Source: Acanthopleuribacter pedis
GTDB taxonomy: Bacteria; Acidobacteriota; Holophagae; Acanthopleuribacterales; Acanthopleuribacteraceae
NCBI RefSeq assembly: GCF_017377855.1
Contig: NZ_JAFREP010000023.1
Location: 1-64,000 of the forward strand
DNA: 64,000 nt
Direction of reading: 5' to 3'
Shown here: piece after piece, positions 28,687-36,562 of the stretch
Layout of the letters: each line of letters starts with the position of its first letter
Position numbering within the stretch: the stretch's first letter is position 1
Notes under the pieces: generated by a model
The model's database searches: none
Seen by the model: only the letters and a program-made list of their open reading frames with translations
What the model was told of the DNA's origin: nothing
Position numbers and translations under genes: made by a program

Positions 28687-29964
28687 ATGCGTATCGGGCG
28701 ATTCACCTTCATCGCAGCTTATTGGATCACCTGCGGCTTGGGCATGTACGGAACGAGGTTGCTGCTTCACCATCAAACAGAAACCACCCACGATGCATAC
28801 GTCACCTTACTGGCGCACAGTCTCGCTGCCTCTTTCCCGAACTTCACCCCTGGCACGGCTCCCGCACGATCTGACGAATTCTGGCAGGTGACACACCTTG
28901 AGGCGCACGAGGTGGACCTCGACGCGGGGGCGCAGGAAGCGCTTCGCGAACAAGGCCGCTTGACACGGATCGAGTGGTCATTCTTTCTCCCAAGAATTCA
29001 GTCGATTCTTTACCTTTCTGATCAAAATTCTTATTTAGGCATCACAAGAGCCCCCTCAGAAAGAAACAAACTAACGATGGTTTTTTACGGATGGATCCTT
29101 GGCGCATGGTTCCTTTTCACCCTGTTGTCCCTGCTGGAGAAGTCGTTCATGAAGGTACTGAAACAATTAATCGATGCCGCGGAGCGAATGTGCAAAGGCG
29201 ACTTCACGGTCCGTGCGCGTGAGACCGGCCCCGATCCCCTGATGCGCCTGGGCAACAGCCTCAATCGGCTCTCGGACGAAATGGTTCGCATGCAAGAGGA
29301 ACAGAAAGTCATTACCCATGCACTGAACCATGAGATTCGGACCCCGCTGGCCCGGCTCCGTTTGGCCATGGATATGATGCAAAGCCCAGGAAGCGGAAAA
29401 ACAAGCGCGGCCCTGTTACAAAAAATGGATCGAGACATTGACGAAATGGAAATGCTCGCGAAGGAAATGCTGCAATGGGCGCGGTTAACCCATCGCCAGG
29501 AACAAGTGAACATGGGACCCATCGCCTTGGGAAGGATGGTGCATGAGCTGATTGGGGATTTATCGGAATTGAACCCCCACGTGTCTATCATCCCGACCGT
29601 TCCCTCGGCGTTCTTCTGCACCGGCAACCTACCCCTTCTTCGCCAAGCGCTCATCAACACCATTCGAAACGCCCAAAAATACGCAAATACGGAGATACAC
29701 ATCGGGTTGGAAACAAACGAAACCACGGTTTCCCTGATTATCGACGACGACGGGCCAGGCATCCCTAAAAAAGATCGCGAACGCATTTTTATCCCATTTA
29801 AATGCCTGGACGAGAGCCGCTCCCGCCAAACCGGCGGCGTGGGTTTGGGCATGGCCATCGTTCATCAAATCATGATTGCCCATGGTGGCTTTGCTAGGGC
29901 GGACCGCTCCCCACTTGGTGGCGCAAGAATCCACCTGAGCTGGGAAAAGGGGCCTTTGGCATAG
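28687..29964 (+). CDS. Membrane sensor histidine kinase (RstB-like layout)
   Basis: 425 residues. Membrane helices near 6-24 and 130-150 (VFYGWILGAWFLFTLLSLL) enclose a small periplasmic domain of about 100 residues. A HAMP segment follows (QLIDAAERMCKGDFTVRARE), then the HisKA box HALNHEIRTPLARLRLAMD with His215, and HATPase_c motifs: N box NTIRNAQKYA, G1 DDDGPGIPKKDRERIFIPF and G2 GGVGLGMAIV. The short spacer to the OmpR-type regulator upstream makes them a cognate pair. The signal is unknown. Confidence 0.93.
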   Translation: MRIGRFTFIAAYWITCGLGMYGTRLLLHHQTETTHDAYVTLLAHSLAASFPNFTPGTAPARSDEFWQVTHLEAHEVDLDAGAQEALREQGRLTRIEWSFFLPRIQSILYLSDQNSYLGITRAPSERNKLTMVFYGWILGAWFLFTLLSLLEKSFMKVLKQLIDAAERMCKGDFTVRARETGPDPLMRLGNSLNRLSDEMVRMQEEQKVITHALNHEIRTPLARLRLAMDMMQSPGSGKTSAALLQKMDRDIDEMEMLAKEMLQWARLTHRQEQVNMGPIALGRMVHELIGDLSELNPHVSIIPTVPSAFFCTGNLPLLRQALINTIRNAQKYANTEIHIGLETNETTVSLIIDDDGPGIPKKDRERIFIPFKCLDESRSRQTGGVGLGMAIVHQIMIAHGGFARADRSPLGGARIHLSWEKGPLA

Positions 29965-30703
29965 CCAGATTTGCCCGGTCACGAACTGAGGCATTCATCA
30001 CACCGGTTGCTCATCGTGCTTTAACCTAAGAAACGCGATAAGTGGCGGTGGTTTTAGCCAAACCTGGGCTGCAACGGCCTGTAAAAATGCTCACCGCACC
30101 CAATGGGTGCCTTCGTGGGCGACCTCGGCTCGCTTTTTTCAAACCATTTCGCTCCAGATCTTTCGCCAAACCCCTCTCTCTTATCGCGCCTCTCAGGTTT
30201 CATAGCAGGGATTGATAAGAAAGTCCGGCCACCTTATGAGGGCGTTAACAAAACCCCAGAGCCATCGACACGACCCCACGTGAATTCGCTCAAGCGCTTG
30301 TGTTTTGCCGTCAAGGCAGATTGAGAAGGGCCGGGGACCTGATCAACGACCCACAATTAAAAGAGACCAACCATGGGGAAGGTTTCTTAACCCCCGTTGC
30401 AAGGAGGACACGGCTTGCGAAGATCTGCATTCGCAGCGGCCTGGACATGCGGCGTGCGTCCTTGTCCCATTGCTCGCGTCTCACAGCAATTGAAAAAACC
30501 GATCTGAAACACCGGGAGCGCTTCGGGCCCCTGAGCACCTGAACCAAGAAGCCGCATCAGGTAAAAACATAATCTCACTAGCGGGCTTACAAATATTGAC
30601 AATTTCAGCACAAATTAAAACATATCCTCCATTATCTCTCCACAAAAAAGCACCATATTTATAGCAGAGAAGGAAATAGTTTCATCACAATAGGAGAACA
30701 GAC
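29965..30703. other. Spacer with element copy 3 and leader of the large effector-like gene
   Basis: About 740 bp. The first part holds element copy 3. The second (30198-30703) turns AT-rich and must contain the promoter of the 30704 gene. Short frames here show no ribosome-binding site or family; no gene is supported. Confidence 0.5.
30025..30197 (+). repeat. Terminal-inverted-repeat element, copy 3 (forward)
   Basis: 173 bp. Left end CCTAAGAAACGCGATAAG, centre AATGCTCACCGCACCCAATG then GGTGCC, right end TTATCGCGCCTCTCAGG. It lies upstream of the large effector-like gene and is inverted relative to copy 4 downstream of that gene. Confidence 0.9.
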
Positions 30704-33658
30704 ATGAACCTTGGTGCAATTCCCAAAACAGCCCAAAACCTCGTTAAGAAATCAGCAGAGCAAGCTAAAAAATCCAAAAATGCTACCGACACAACGTCTA
30801 ACACCCAAAAACAAAACACCAAACTGGCAAAAGCCAGACATAAAAAAAGTCACGTCGCCCATGCGGCATCAAAACATACAACCCAAAGCGAATCTGGAAA
30901 AAGTGATATGGCAACAAAGGCTACTTCGAAACAACGAAAACCGACATTAAAATCACACCAAGATGCACATCATCAAGCAGAACCAAAGAACCAATCGGAG
31001 CATAAAAAACCTAGAACCGGCAATAAGAAAAAACACACCCCACCGAAACAAACTAAAAGGAAACACCTTCATTCACCTCAACCCCAGCCATACAGGGCGG
31101 CATCATTTGGGCCGGACAAAACGACATCCCCAGGTCGGGCGGCAAAAAGCATCGGTGAATCCTTTGGTAAAGAAGCACAACAGAACTTTGAGAATTCTGA
31201 GTTCTATAAAAAGCACATAAAAGCCAACAAACCCTTGACCAACAGCGAACTTCTTAGTCTTTTAAACATCTACGACTCGACCGCAAAACTACTCAAAGAA
31301 GGTAAAATCCCCAAAGATGCCAAGATTGTTGACGCTACCATGCCGCACTCGTATGACATCAATAATCCAGAAGACATAAGAACGATCTGTTGCAACCTTG
31401 AACATTATTTGCAGAGCAATACCAATAGTGGGTTAAACCTAGGCTCTGTTTTCGATGAATATGATCGTCTTAAGATTTCAAACCAAGACGAGGCCAAAAC
31501 GCGACTCTACCAAAAAATCATCAGCAAGCTAGGAGAGAAAAACGGGATTTTACAAGGCAACAAGAATCAGTCTATTCGTGACACGATGCATGGCCTGACC
31601 ATTCATCTTGGCATTGGCCTTCGGAAGAGTCTCCACAATACCCTTCGAATGGATTTCCAAAAAAAGTTTACAGAACTGGAATCAGCAGGATTCAAAAAAG
31701 AAACCTCTGGAAGCATAAAGGTAGGCGCCGAAGCAAGCGCGGCAAAACTCCAAGCGCTTGGTGCCAAATTGGAATCCGGGTTTTCACTAACCCTCGCAAC
31801 GGAAGACAGTGGCCAGATTAGCGATACGAAAAAAGGGACCATTGGTTTGACCGTAAAAATCGGTGATGAAAAGATTGCCTCCCTTTCTTTAGGGCTTTCT
31901 GGAAGCGTGGAAACAGGCAAGGTATTTAGCAAATATGGCGATTATATTGAAGACAAGGTTCTAGAAGCCTTCGATCATCGCTTCGGCAAAGACCAATACA
32001 ACGATATGTTAAAAAGTTTTAATTCTCTCCAAAAGCACCTCATCATGAATAAAATCTTTTCCACTTCCGATCAACTTATTATTCCTGAGACGGAAGAAAA
32101 GAAGGGTCATCATATGCATGCCCTTGAAGTGAAGGAATCATTAAAGGCAGAGGTTGCCAAATACGTTCTAGACATCAGCATCACCGCGGATGTGGCGACA
32201 ACCAGCTACACGGTCTCAAAAAAGATGCCCATGCTCGAAGCGCTCAAAAAAAACCCAAAGATCTTTGAGAACTTTAAATCAAAAACCAAAATCCCGCAAG
32301 GCACCTCGGTTCTCAAAAGTGAAAAGTCAGGCGTTTTTCTAAAGAATCTTGATCAACAGCTAAAAACAGGAAAAGAAGCAGATCGCGTCGAGGTACAAAA
32401 GAAGTCCTATGAAGCGATCAAAGACCTTAAAATCGATTTCGACAATTTTTGTAAGTGCCACAGAGGTCGCAAATCAGACGAAAAAATGAGTGATGCCGTT
32501 CAAGAATTTAAGAACAAGTACGATGTCCACAGCAGCCAGGGTTTTCTTGAGTCGGTGATTGTCACCTTTAGTCAATTAAATGCCATCCACGAAGCAGCTC
32601 TTCCTGATTCACACAAAAACAGCATGTCGGACAAAGGTCACCTTTACGAAATCAAAGAGTTCGAAAAAAGCCTAAACCACCCAAAAATCACAGAAAAACA
32701 TGTCTCTCGGATATTCAAGCAACTAATCAAAGGAGATAAGCTAGAAGCTAGCCTCGAATTTGAAGCCAAGCTTGATGATTACGCGTCATTAGGGGGCAAG
32801 ATTACGTACAACAATACCCGTAATGCATTTAAATCGGATGACAACGGCGAAAGTATTTCGGTGGACATGAACCTAAAGGGTGGCAAAATCGCAAGTGGTC
32901 TTTTGAGTTTGGCAAAAGGGAACATCAATAAGTTCCGTTTTTTTGATCAGATTCCTCAGTTAAAAAAAGCTGACTTTAAGAAGAACTTCAAGGATACTGT
33001 TGCCACAGTCATCGGGGGCTTCAAAGAGCTCGACTTCTTAAAAAAAGAAACCGATCTAAAATTAACCTTTAATTTTGGCAAATCCGAGAACGATTACCTT
33101 TTAGAGTACATGCGTTTTTCGAGCACAAGTGGCACTGGGTTCGAAAGCCCAGAGTTGACCATCCCCACGCCTTCCGGTGCATCAGCCTCCGTACAATTGG
33201 CAGCGAAACATGAGAAAACCATCGCGCATTTCGAGATCCTTGGATCCGAAACCTTAGGTTATATCCAAACCAAGTTCAATATCATGAAAGAGAACAACCC
33301 TAATAACCTCAACAAGACCTGGCAAGACTTCACTGTAGAACACAAGAAAGAATTCGACGAAGTTTTCAAAAATCTTACCAACTCAAACTCACCGATCTAT
33401 ACTGAAGTCAATCAAGCAGATCATTTTGATGACTTACAAAAAGCCAAACTCAGGAAAGCCATGAAGGCCTATAGTGAGAACCAGGATCCACAAGCATCTT
33501 CAGCCTTGTTTAAAGATGCCGGAACGGAGCTGTTTTCCTATTTAGATTCTTATCACAGCAATGTCCATTCAAAAGAAGATAGCTTCAAGATGAAAGTTAC
33601 TGAAAATTCCTTCTTAGGAAAAACCAAAGAAAAACTCCTTCACAGCCTCGAAAAATAG
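30704..33658 (+). CDS. Large effector-like protein of unknown function
   Basis: 984 residues, start ATG at 30704 with GGAG upstream (TAGGAGAACAGAC). No signal peptide. Residues 1-140 are a very basic, polar, probably disordered head (Lys, Gln, Thr, His, Pro), as in type III effectors. Residues 140-330 are mixed helical. Residues 335-420 and again 690-860 alternate short beta-prone amphipathic stretches with Gly/Ser/Ala (KVGAEASAAKLQALGAKLES; IGLTVKIGDEKIASLSLGLS; SISVDMNLKGGKIASGLLSL), separated by helical segments. This gives a faint likeness to pore- or barrel-forming effectors such as AvrE, which I cannot confirm. Visibly AT-richer than the flanking housekeeping genes and bracketed by inverted copies of the 175-bp element. 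No catalytic motif seen. Confidence 0.7.
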   Translation: MNLGAIPKTAQNLVKKSAEQAKKSKNATDTTSNTQKQNTKLAKARHKKSHVAHAASKHTTQSESGKSDMATKATSKQRKPTLKSHQDAHHQAEPKNQSEHKKPRTGNKKKHTPPKQTKRKHLHSPQPQPYRAASFGPDKTTSPGRAAKSIGESFGKEAQQNFENSEFYKKHIKANKPLTNSELLSLLNIYDSTAKLLKEGKIPKDAKIVDATMPHSYDINNPEDIRTICCNLEHYLQSNTNSGLNLGSVFDEYDRLKISNQDEAKTRLYQKIISKLGEKNGILQGNKNQSIRDTMHGLTIHLGIGLRKSLHNTLRMDFQKKFTELESAGFKKETSGSIKVGAEASAAKLQALGAKLESGFSLTLATEDSGQISDTKKGTIGLTVKIGDEKIASLSLGLSGSVETGKVFSKYGDYIEDKVLEAFDHRFGKDQYNDMLKSFNSLQKHLIMNKIFSTSDQLIIPETEEKKGHHMHALEVKESLKAEVAKYVLDISITADVATTSYTVSKKMPMLEALKKNPKIFENFKSKTKIPQGTSVLKSEKSGVFLKNLDQQLKTGKEADRVEVQKKSYEAIKDLKIDFDNFCKCHRGRKSDEKMSDAVQEFKNKYDVHSSQGFLESVIVTFSQLNAIHEAALPDSHKNSMSDKGHLYEIKEFEKSLNHPKITEKHVSRIFKQLIKGDKLEASLEFEAKLDDYASLGGKITYNNTRNAFKSDDNGESISVDMNLKGGKIASGLLSLAKGNINKFRFFDQIPQLKKADFKKNFKDTVATVIGGFKELDFLKKETDLKLTFNFGKSENDYLLEYMRFSSTSGTGFESPELTIPTPSGASASVQLAAKHEKTIAHFEILGSETLGYIQTKFNIMKENNPNNLNKTWQDFTVEHKKEFDEVFKNLTNSNSPIYTEVNQADHFDDLQKAKLRKAMKAYSENQDPQASSALFKDAGTELFSYLDSYHSNVHSKEDSFKMKVTENSFLGKTKEKLLHSLEK

Positions 33659-33663
33659 CCCCT

Positions 33664-33854
33664 ATTAAGAAGGCGCCGACCTATAGACGCACGACAAGCG
33701 CGAAGGATTTTTGCTAGAAATCTGGAGCAAAATGGTTTGCAAAAGCGAACCGGGGTCGCGCACGGACGAACCCACTGGGTGCGGTGAGCATTTTTACAGG
33801 CCGTTGCAGCCCAGAGGTTTAGCCAAAGTCACCGCGAGTTATCGCGCTTCTTAG
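33664..33854 (-). repeat. Terminal-inverted-repeat element, copy 4 (reverse)
   Basis: About 190 bp, starting only a few bases after the stop of the 30704 gene. One arm is degraded or carries a small insertion (ATTAAGAAGGCGCC, then AGCGCGAAGGATTTTTGC). The other is intact (CACCGCGAGTTATCGCGCTT). The centre has CCCACTGGGTGCGGTGAGCA. It separates the two effector-like genes at 30.7 and 34.1 kb. Confidence 0.88.
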
Positions 33855-34118
33855 TTTAAAAGGCGGTCGGAGCCTCTTTTTCGAACCGGGTGGTGCATGG
33901 GTTTCACCCGGCTTTCTAACTTCCGGCGACAACCCCTTTACCAACACACCATCCAAACAAGGTATCTTTCGGATACCGCTTTATTTAGTCCTTTAATGAT
34001 ATTTCCCTTTCGACCTTTTCCATTAAGGTTGCGATAGGGCGGTTTCCATTTCATATCGAATCATTGCTACAAAACAAATCACAGGTTTCACTAAAAACAC
34101 TAAAAAAGGAGATGATCA
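33855..34118. other. Leader of the 34119 gene
   Basis: AT-rich leader with no supported gene. It should contain the promoter of the effector-like gene that follows, whose Shine-Dalgarno AAGGAG is at 34106-34111. Confidence 0.4.
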
Positions 34119-34979
34119 ATGGAACCAAAACTCCCTCATGTTCGCCCCAATGCTTCTCAGCAAAGGTTACAGGTAGGAAATGAACCAGACGGCCGGAGCA
34201 CCCAACCCCCTCCTAACGCCCAACCTTCTGGCGTCAGTAAAGCTTTGAGCCAAGTCAGGCAACGTAGAAAGTTGCCGGTAACGAATCAGCCATCCCAAGC
34301 GTGGCAACACGGCCACACGAGAACAACAGGCGGAAATACAACGAGCCGCCGGGAAGTGCTTGATCGAACAACACTCTTACTTAGTGAGAGCGCAGACCAA
34401 AGCACCGGAATACCTACCTTTAATCAACCCATGAGAAGAGAAACAACTAAGCTTTCACAGGATTTGGTTAATCATATAAACAATCTCGCCAACGAAAAAG
34501 GAATTCATAAATTCATCGAGACAAAAACTAATGAAATACTCAGTCATTCAAAGGATTTCCAAAACCTAAACACACTTCTCGAAGCACACGATCAACTCAA
34601 AGCGGGGAATGATGTCGATCTAAAAGCTATTAAGAAAAACGTCTCCAAAAAGGACCGAAAGAAGTTCCGTAAACTCCGAAAGAAACCTCCGGCCCAGAGA
34701 AAGCAAGCACTTGAAACAATCATCAGTAAAAACAAATCCAAACTTACTCCTGAAGTTCATGACTATCGAAGGAAATTGACCAAAGAGGTTGCATCAAAAC
34801 TCACAAACCAGTCACCTAAAGAACAGAAAGATCTTCGCGAGCACACCCAAAGCGCAAAAATCGAAGTGGTCGGCAAAATTATCTCACCCAAGCAACATGG
34901 CATCGTCATCAGTTCGGCTCGCGTCACAGCGAGAATGGGCGAACACTTTAACCGTCTCTTAAAGCGGCCCGCCCAATAA
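34119..34979 (+). CDS. Second effector-like protein with MEPK N-terminus
   Basis: 286 residues; AAGGAG 7 nt before the ATG. No signal peptide. Residues 1-110 are low-complexity, rich in Gln, Pro, Asn, Arg and Ser. Residues 110-286 are helical and very basic (KKDRKKFRKLRKKPPAQRK), which could be a nucleic-acid-binding or nuclear-targeting stretch. The head MEPKLPHVRPNASQQRLQVG and SGVSKALSQVRQRRK recalls the chaperone-linked protein at 20529-21587 (MEPKIILGSQRLNQVK; SGAKPLSQALGRAK), suggesting a shared export signal. AT-richer than neighbours and lying between element copies 4 and 5. Effector role inferred, no enzyme motif seen. Confidence 0.6.
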   Translation: MEPKLPHVRPNASQQRLQVGNEPDGRSTQPPPNAQPSGVSKALSQVRQRRKLPVTNQPSQAWQHGHTRTTGGNTTSRREVLDRTTLLLSESADQSTGIPTFNQPMRRETTKLSQDLVNHINNLANEKGIHKFIETKTNEILSHSKDFQNLNTLLEAHDQLKAGNDVDLKAIKKNVSKKDRKKFRKLRKKPPAQRKQALETIISKNKSKLTPEVHDYRRKLTKEVASKLTNQSPKEQKDLREHTQSAKIEVVGKIISPKQHGIVISSARVTARMGEHFNRLLKRPAQ

Positions 34980-35627
34980 GTACATTTCGTAGGCATCAGG
35001 AATTCCTCTGAGCTGCTGTGAATCCATCGAGAACGGGTTCCTGGTCCCGCGAAGCTGCTCCTGAACCATGGAACCTAGAGAAGCGCGATAACTCGCGGAG
35101 ATTTGAGCGAAACCTCAGGGCTGCAACGGCCGGCAAGAAGGCTCAACGCACCCAGTGGGTGCGTTCGTGCGCCACCTCGGCCCGTTAATTTCAAGCCTTT
35201 TTTTCCAGATTTTGGCGAAAATCTCTCACGCTTATCGCGCCTCTTAGCCACGAGGAGCCCCACCGAACCATTCGGGTACCCAAAACAACCCAATGCGTGA
35301 GGAGCGCACGCATCTGGACAGGAGACCCTTTTGAATTACGCCCCGCGAATGCCCTGCTTGGACAAGCCCCGACACGAGGCAGCGAACCTTCGACGCCGCC
35401 AGGCTTCGTCAAAAAGAAGGTCGGTGAAAACCGGCGCCCGTATGAAATCGGCAATGTCGTTCCCATCTTGGAGCCTTGACCGTAAAACAGTGGTACCACC
35501 GAGTCGAATAAGGTAGAGTGTGTGGCACGGTTTTTTTGCGCCACGCCGTCCTTTTTCGCAAAAAACCGCGCGGCGCAAGGTTTCCACACCTTATCCAGCA
35601 CAGGTCTCATCGGTCGAGGTTCCCTAC
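34980..35627. other. Spacer with element copy 5 upstream of pssA
   Basis: About 650 bp. After element copy 5, the part 35248-35627 returns to GC-rich sequence and must contain the pssA promoter. Long open frames on both strands here have no ribosome-binding site or recognisable content. Confidence 0.45.
35074..35247 (+). repeat. Terminal-inverted-repeat element, copy 5 (forward)
   Basis: 174 bp. Ends CCTAGAGAAGCGCGATAACT and CGCTTATCGCGCCTCTTAG; centre CGCACCCAGTGGGTGCG, an almost perfect palindrome. It lies 95 bp after the 34119 gene, at the return to GC-rich sequence. Confidence 0.9.
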
Positions 35628-36437
35628 ATGGTCGGCAAATATCGCCGCAGACGTAACGTCAAAATCATTTTTCCCAGCACCATCACCAGCTTCGCCATGG
35701 TTTTTGGGTTCATCTCCATCATGCTCGCCGCCAACGGCGACTTCGTCAAAGCGTCCTACATGCTGATGCTTTCCATGGTGATGGACGGCCTCGACGGGAA
35801 GGTCGCCCGCATGACCAACACGGCCAGCGAGTTCGGCATCCAGTACGACTCACTGTCCGACCTGATCGCCTTCGGCCTGGCCCCCGCCTTCATTTACGCG
35901 CGTTTCGTCGTCCACGCCCAAGGCATCGACCGCATGTATTACCTGTTGCCGATGATGTTTATGGTGTGCGGCGCCATTCGTCTCGCCCGCTTCAACATCA
36001 CGGCCTCGATTTACGGCAAAACCCACTTCACCGGCCTGCCGATTCCGGCCGCATCCTTCGCCCTCATCCTATGGCCGCCCCTGCTCAACTGGGCCCCCCA
36101 ATCCGAGATTCTCACCAGCCTCGGGGTGGTGGAGCACCTCACCCTCCAAAACCTGTTCCCCTATTCCATCGGCCTCATCGTCTTGCTGAGCTGGAGCATG
36201 ATCTCCACGCTTAAATTCGATACACCCGGCGGATTTTGGTTTCACAAGTTCCCCAAAAAATGGATGAACTGGGCGGTTATCGCCGCGTTTCTGTCCCTCA
36301 ACATTTGGTTCCACTTTTCGTTTTTCTGTCTGGCAATCGCCACCTATTATTTGTTGTTTATGTACGCGCGTGCCTTCTACGAACGCGTCATCAAGCAGCA
36401 AGCTCCCCCGCTCGAAGATGAGGAGAACACCGCCTAG
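35628..36437 (+). CDS. pssA: CDP-diacylglycerol-serine O-phosphatidyltransferase
   Basis: Makes phosphatidylserine, precursor of phosphatidylethanolamine, in the inner membrane. 269 residues from the ATG at 35628 (GAGG upstream; start MVGKYRRRRNVKIIFPSTIT); the open frame upstream lacks family similarity. The CDP-alcohol phosphotransferase signature D-G-x2-D-G-x2-A-R-x8-G-x3-D-x3-D is complete at about 52-79 (MDGLDGKVAR...FGIQYDSLSD). Several membrane helices follow (YYLLPMMFMVCGAIRLARF; SIGLIVLLSWSMIS). This is the type II integral-membrane (Bacillus-like) enzyme. rapA follows 125 nt downstream. Confidence 0.9.
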   Translation: MVGKYRRRRNVKIIFPSTITSFAMVFGFISIMLAANGDFVKASYMLMLSMVMDGLDGKVARMTNTASEFGIQYDSLSDLIAFGLAPAFIYARFVVHAQGIDRMYYLLPMMFMVCGAIRLARFNITASIYGKTHFTGLPIPAASFALILWPPLLNWAPQSEILTSLGVVEHLTLQNLFPYSIGLIVLLSWSMISTLKFDTPGGFWFHKFPKKWMNWAVIAAFLSLNIWFHFSFFCLAIATYYLLFMYARAFYERVIKQQAPPLEDEENTA

Positions 36438-36562
36438 TCGGCACCCTCGCATCCCGGCCGCCGCGCTCGAGCTTTTTCCGCGTCGGCCCCACCCACACAC
36501 CGTTCCCAAAAAAGCGCGGTGCATACCGCACGCGCGCCGGAAACACAACCGCAGGAGGATTC

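Noticed and set aside
20322..35247. Integron-like attC sites
   Set aside because: The repeats bracket genes and are near-palindromic, but they alternate in orientation, lack a GTTRRRY core pair that I can see, and no integrase gene is present in the window.
35191..35610. 139-residue minus-strand ORF upstream of pssA
   Set aside because: It runs through element copy 5 and the pssA leader, without a ribosome-binding site or protein-like pattern.
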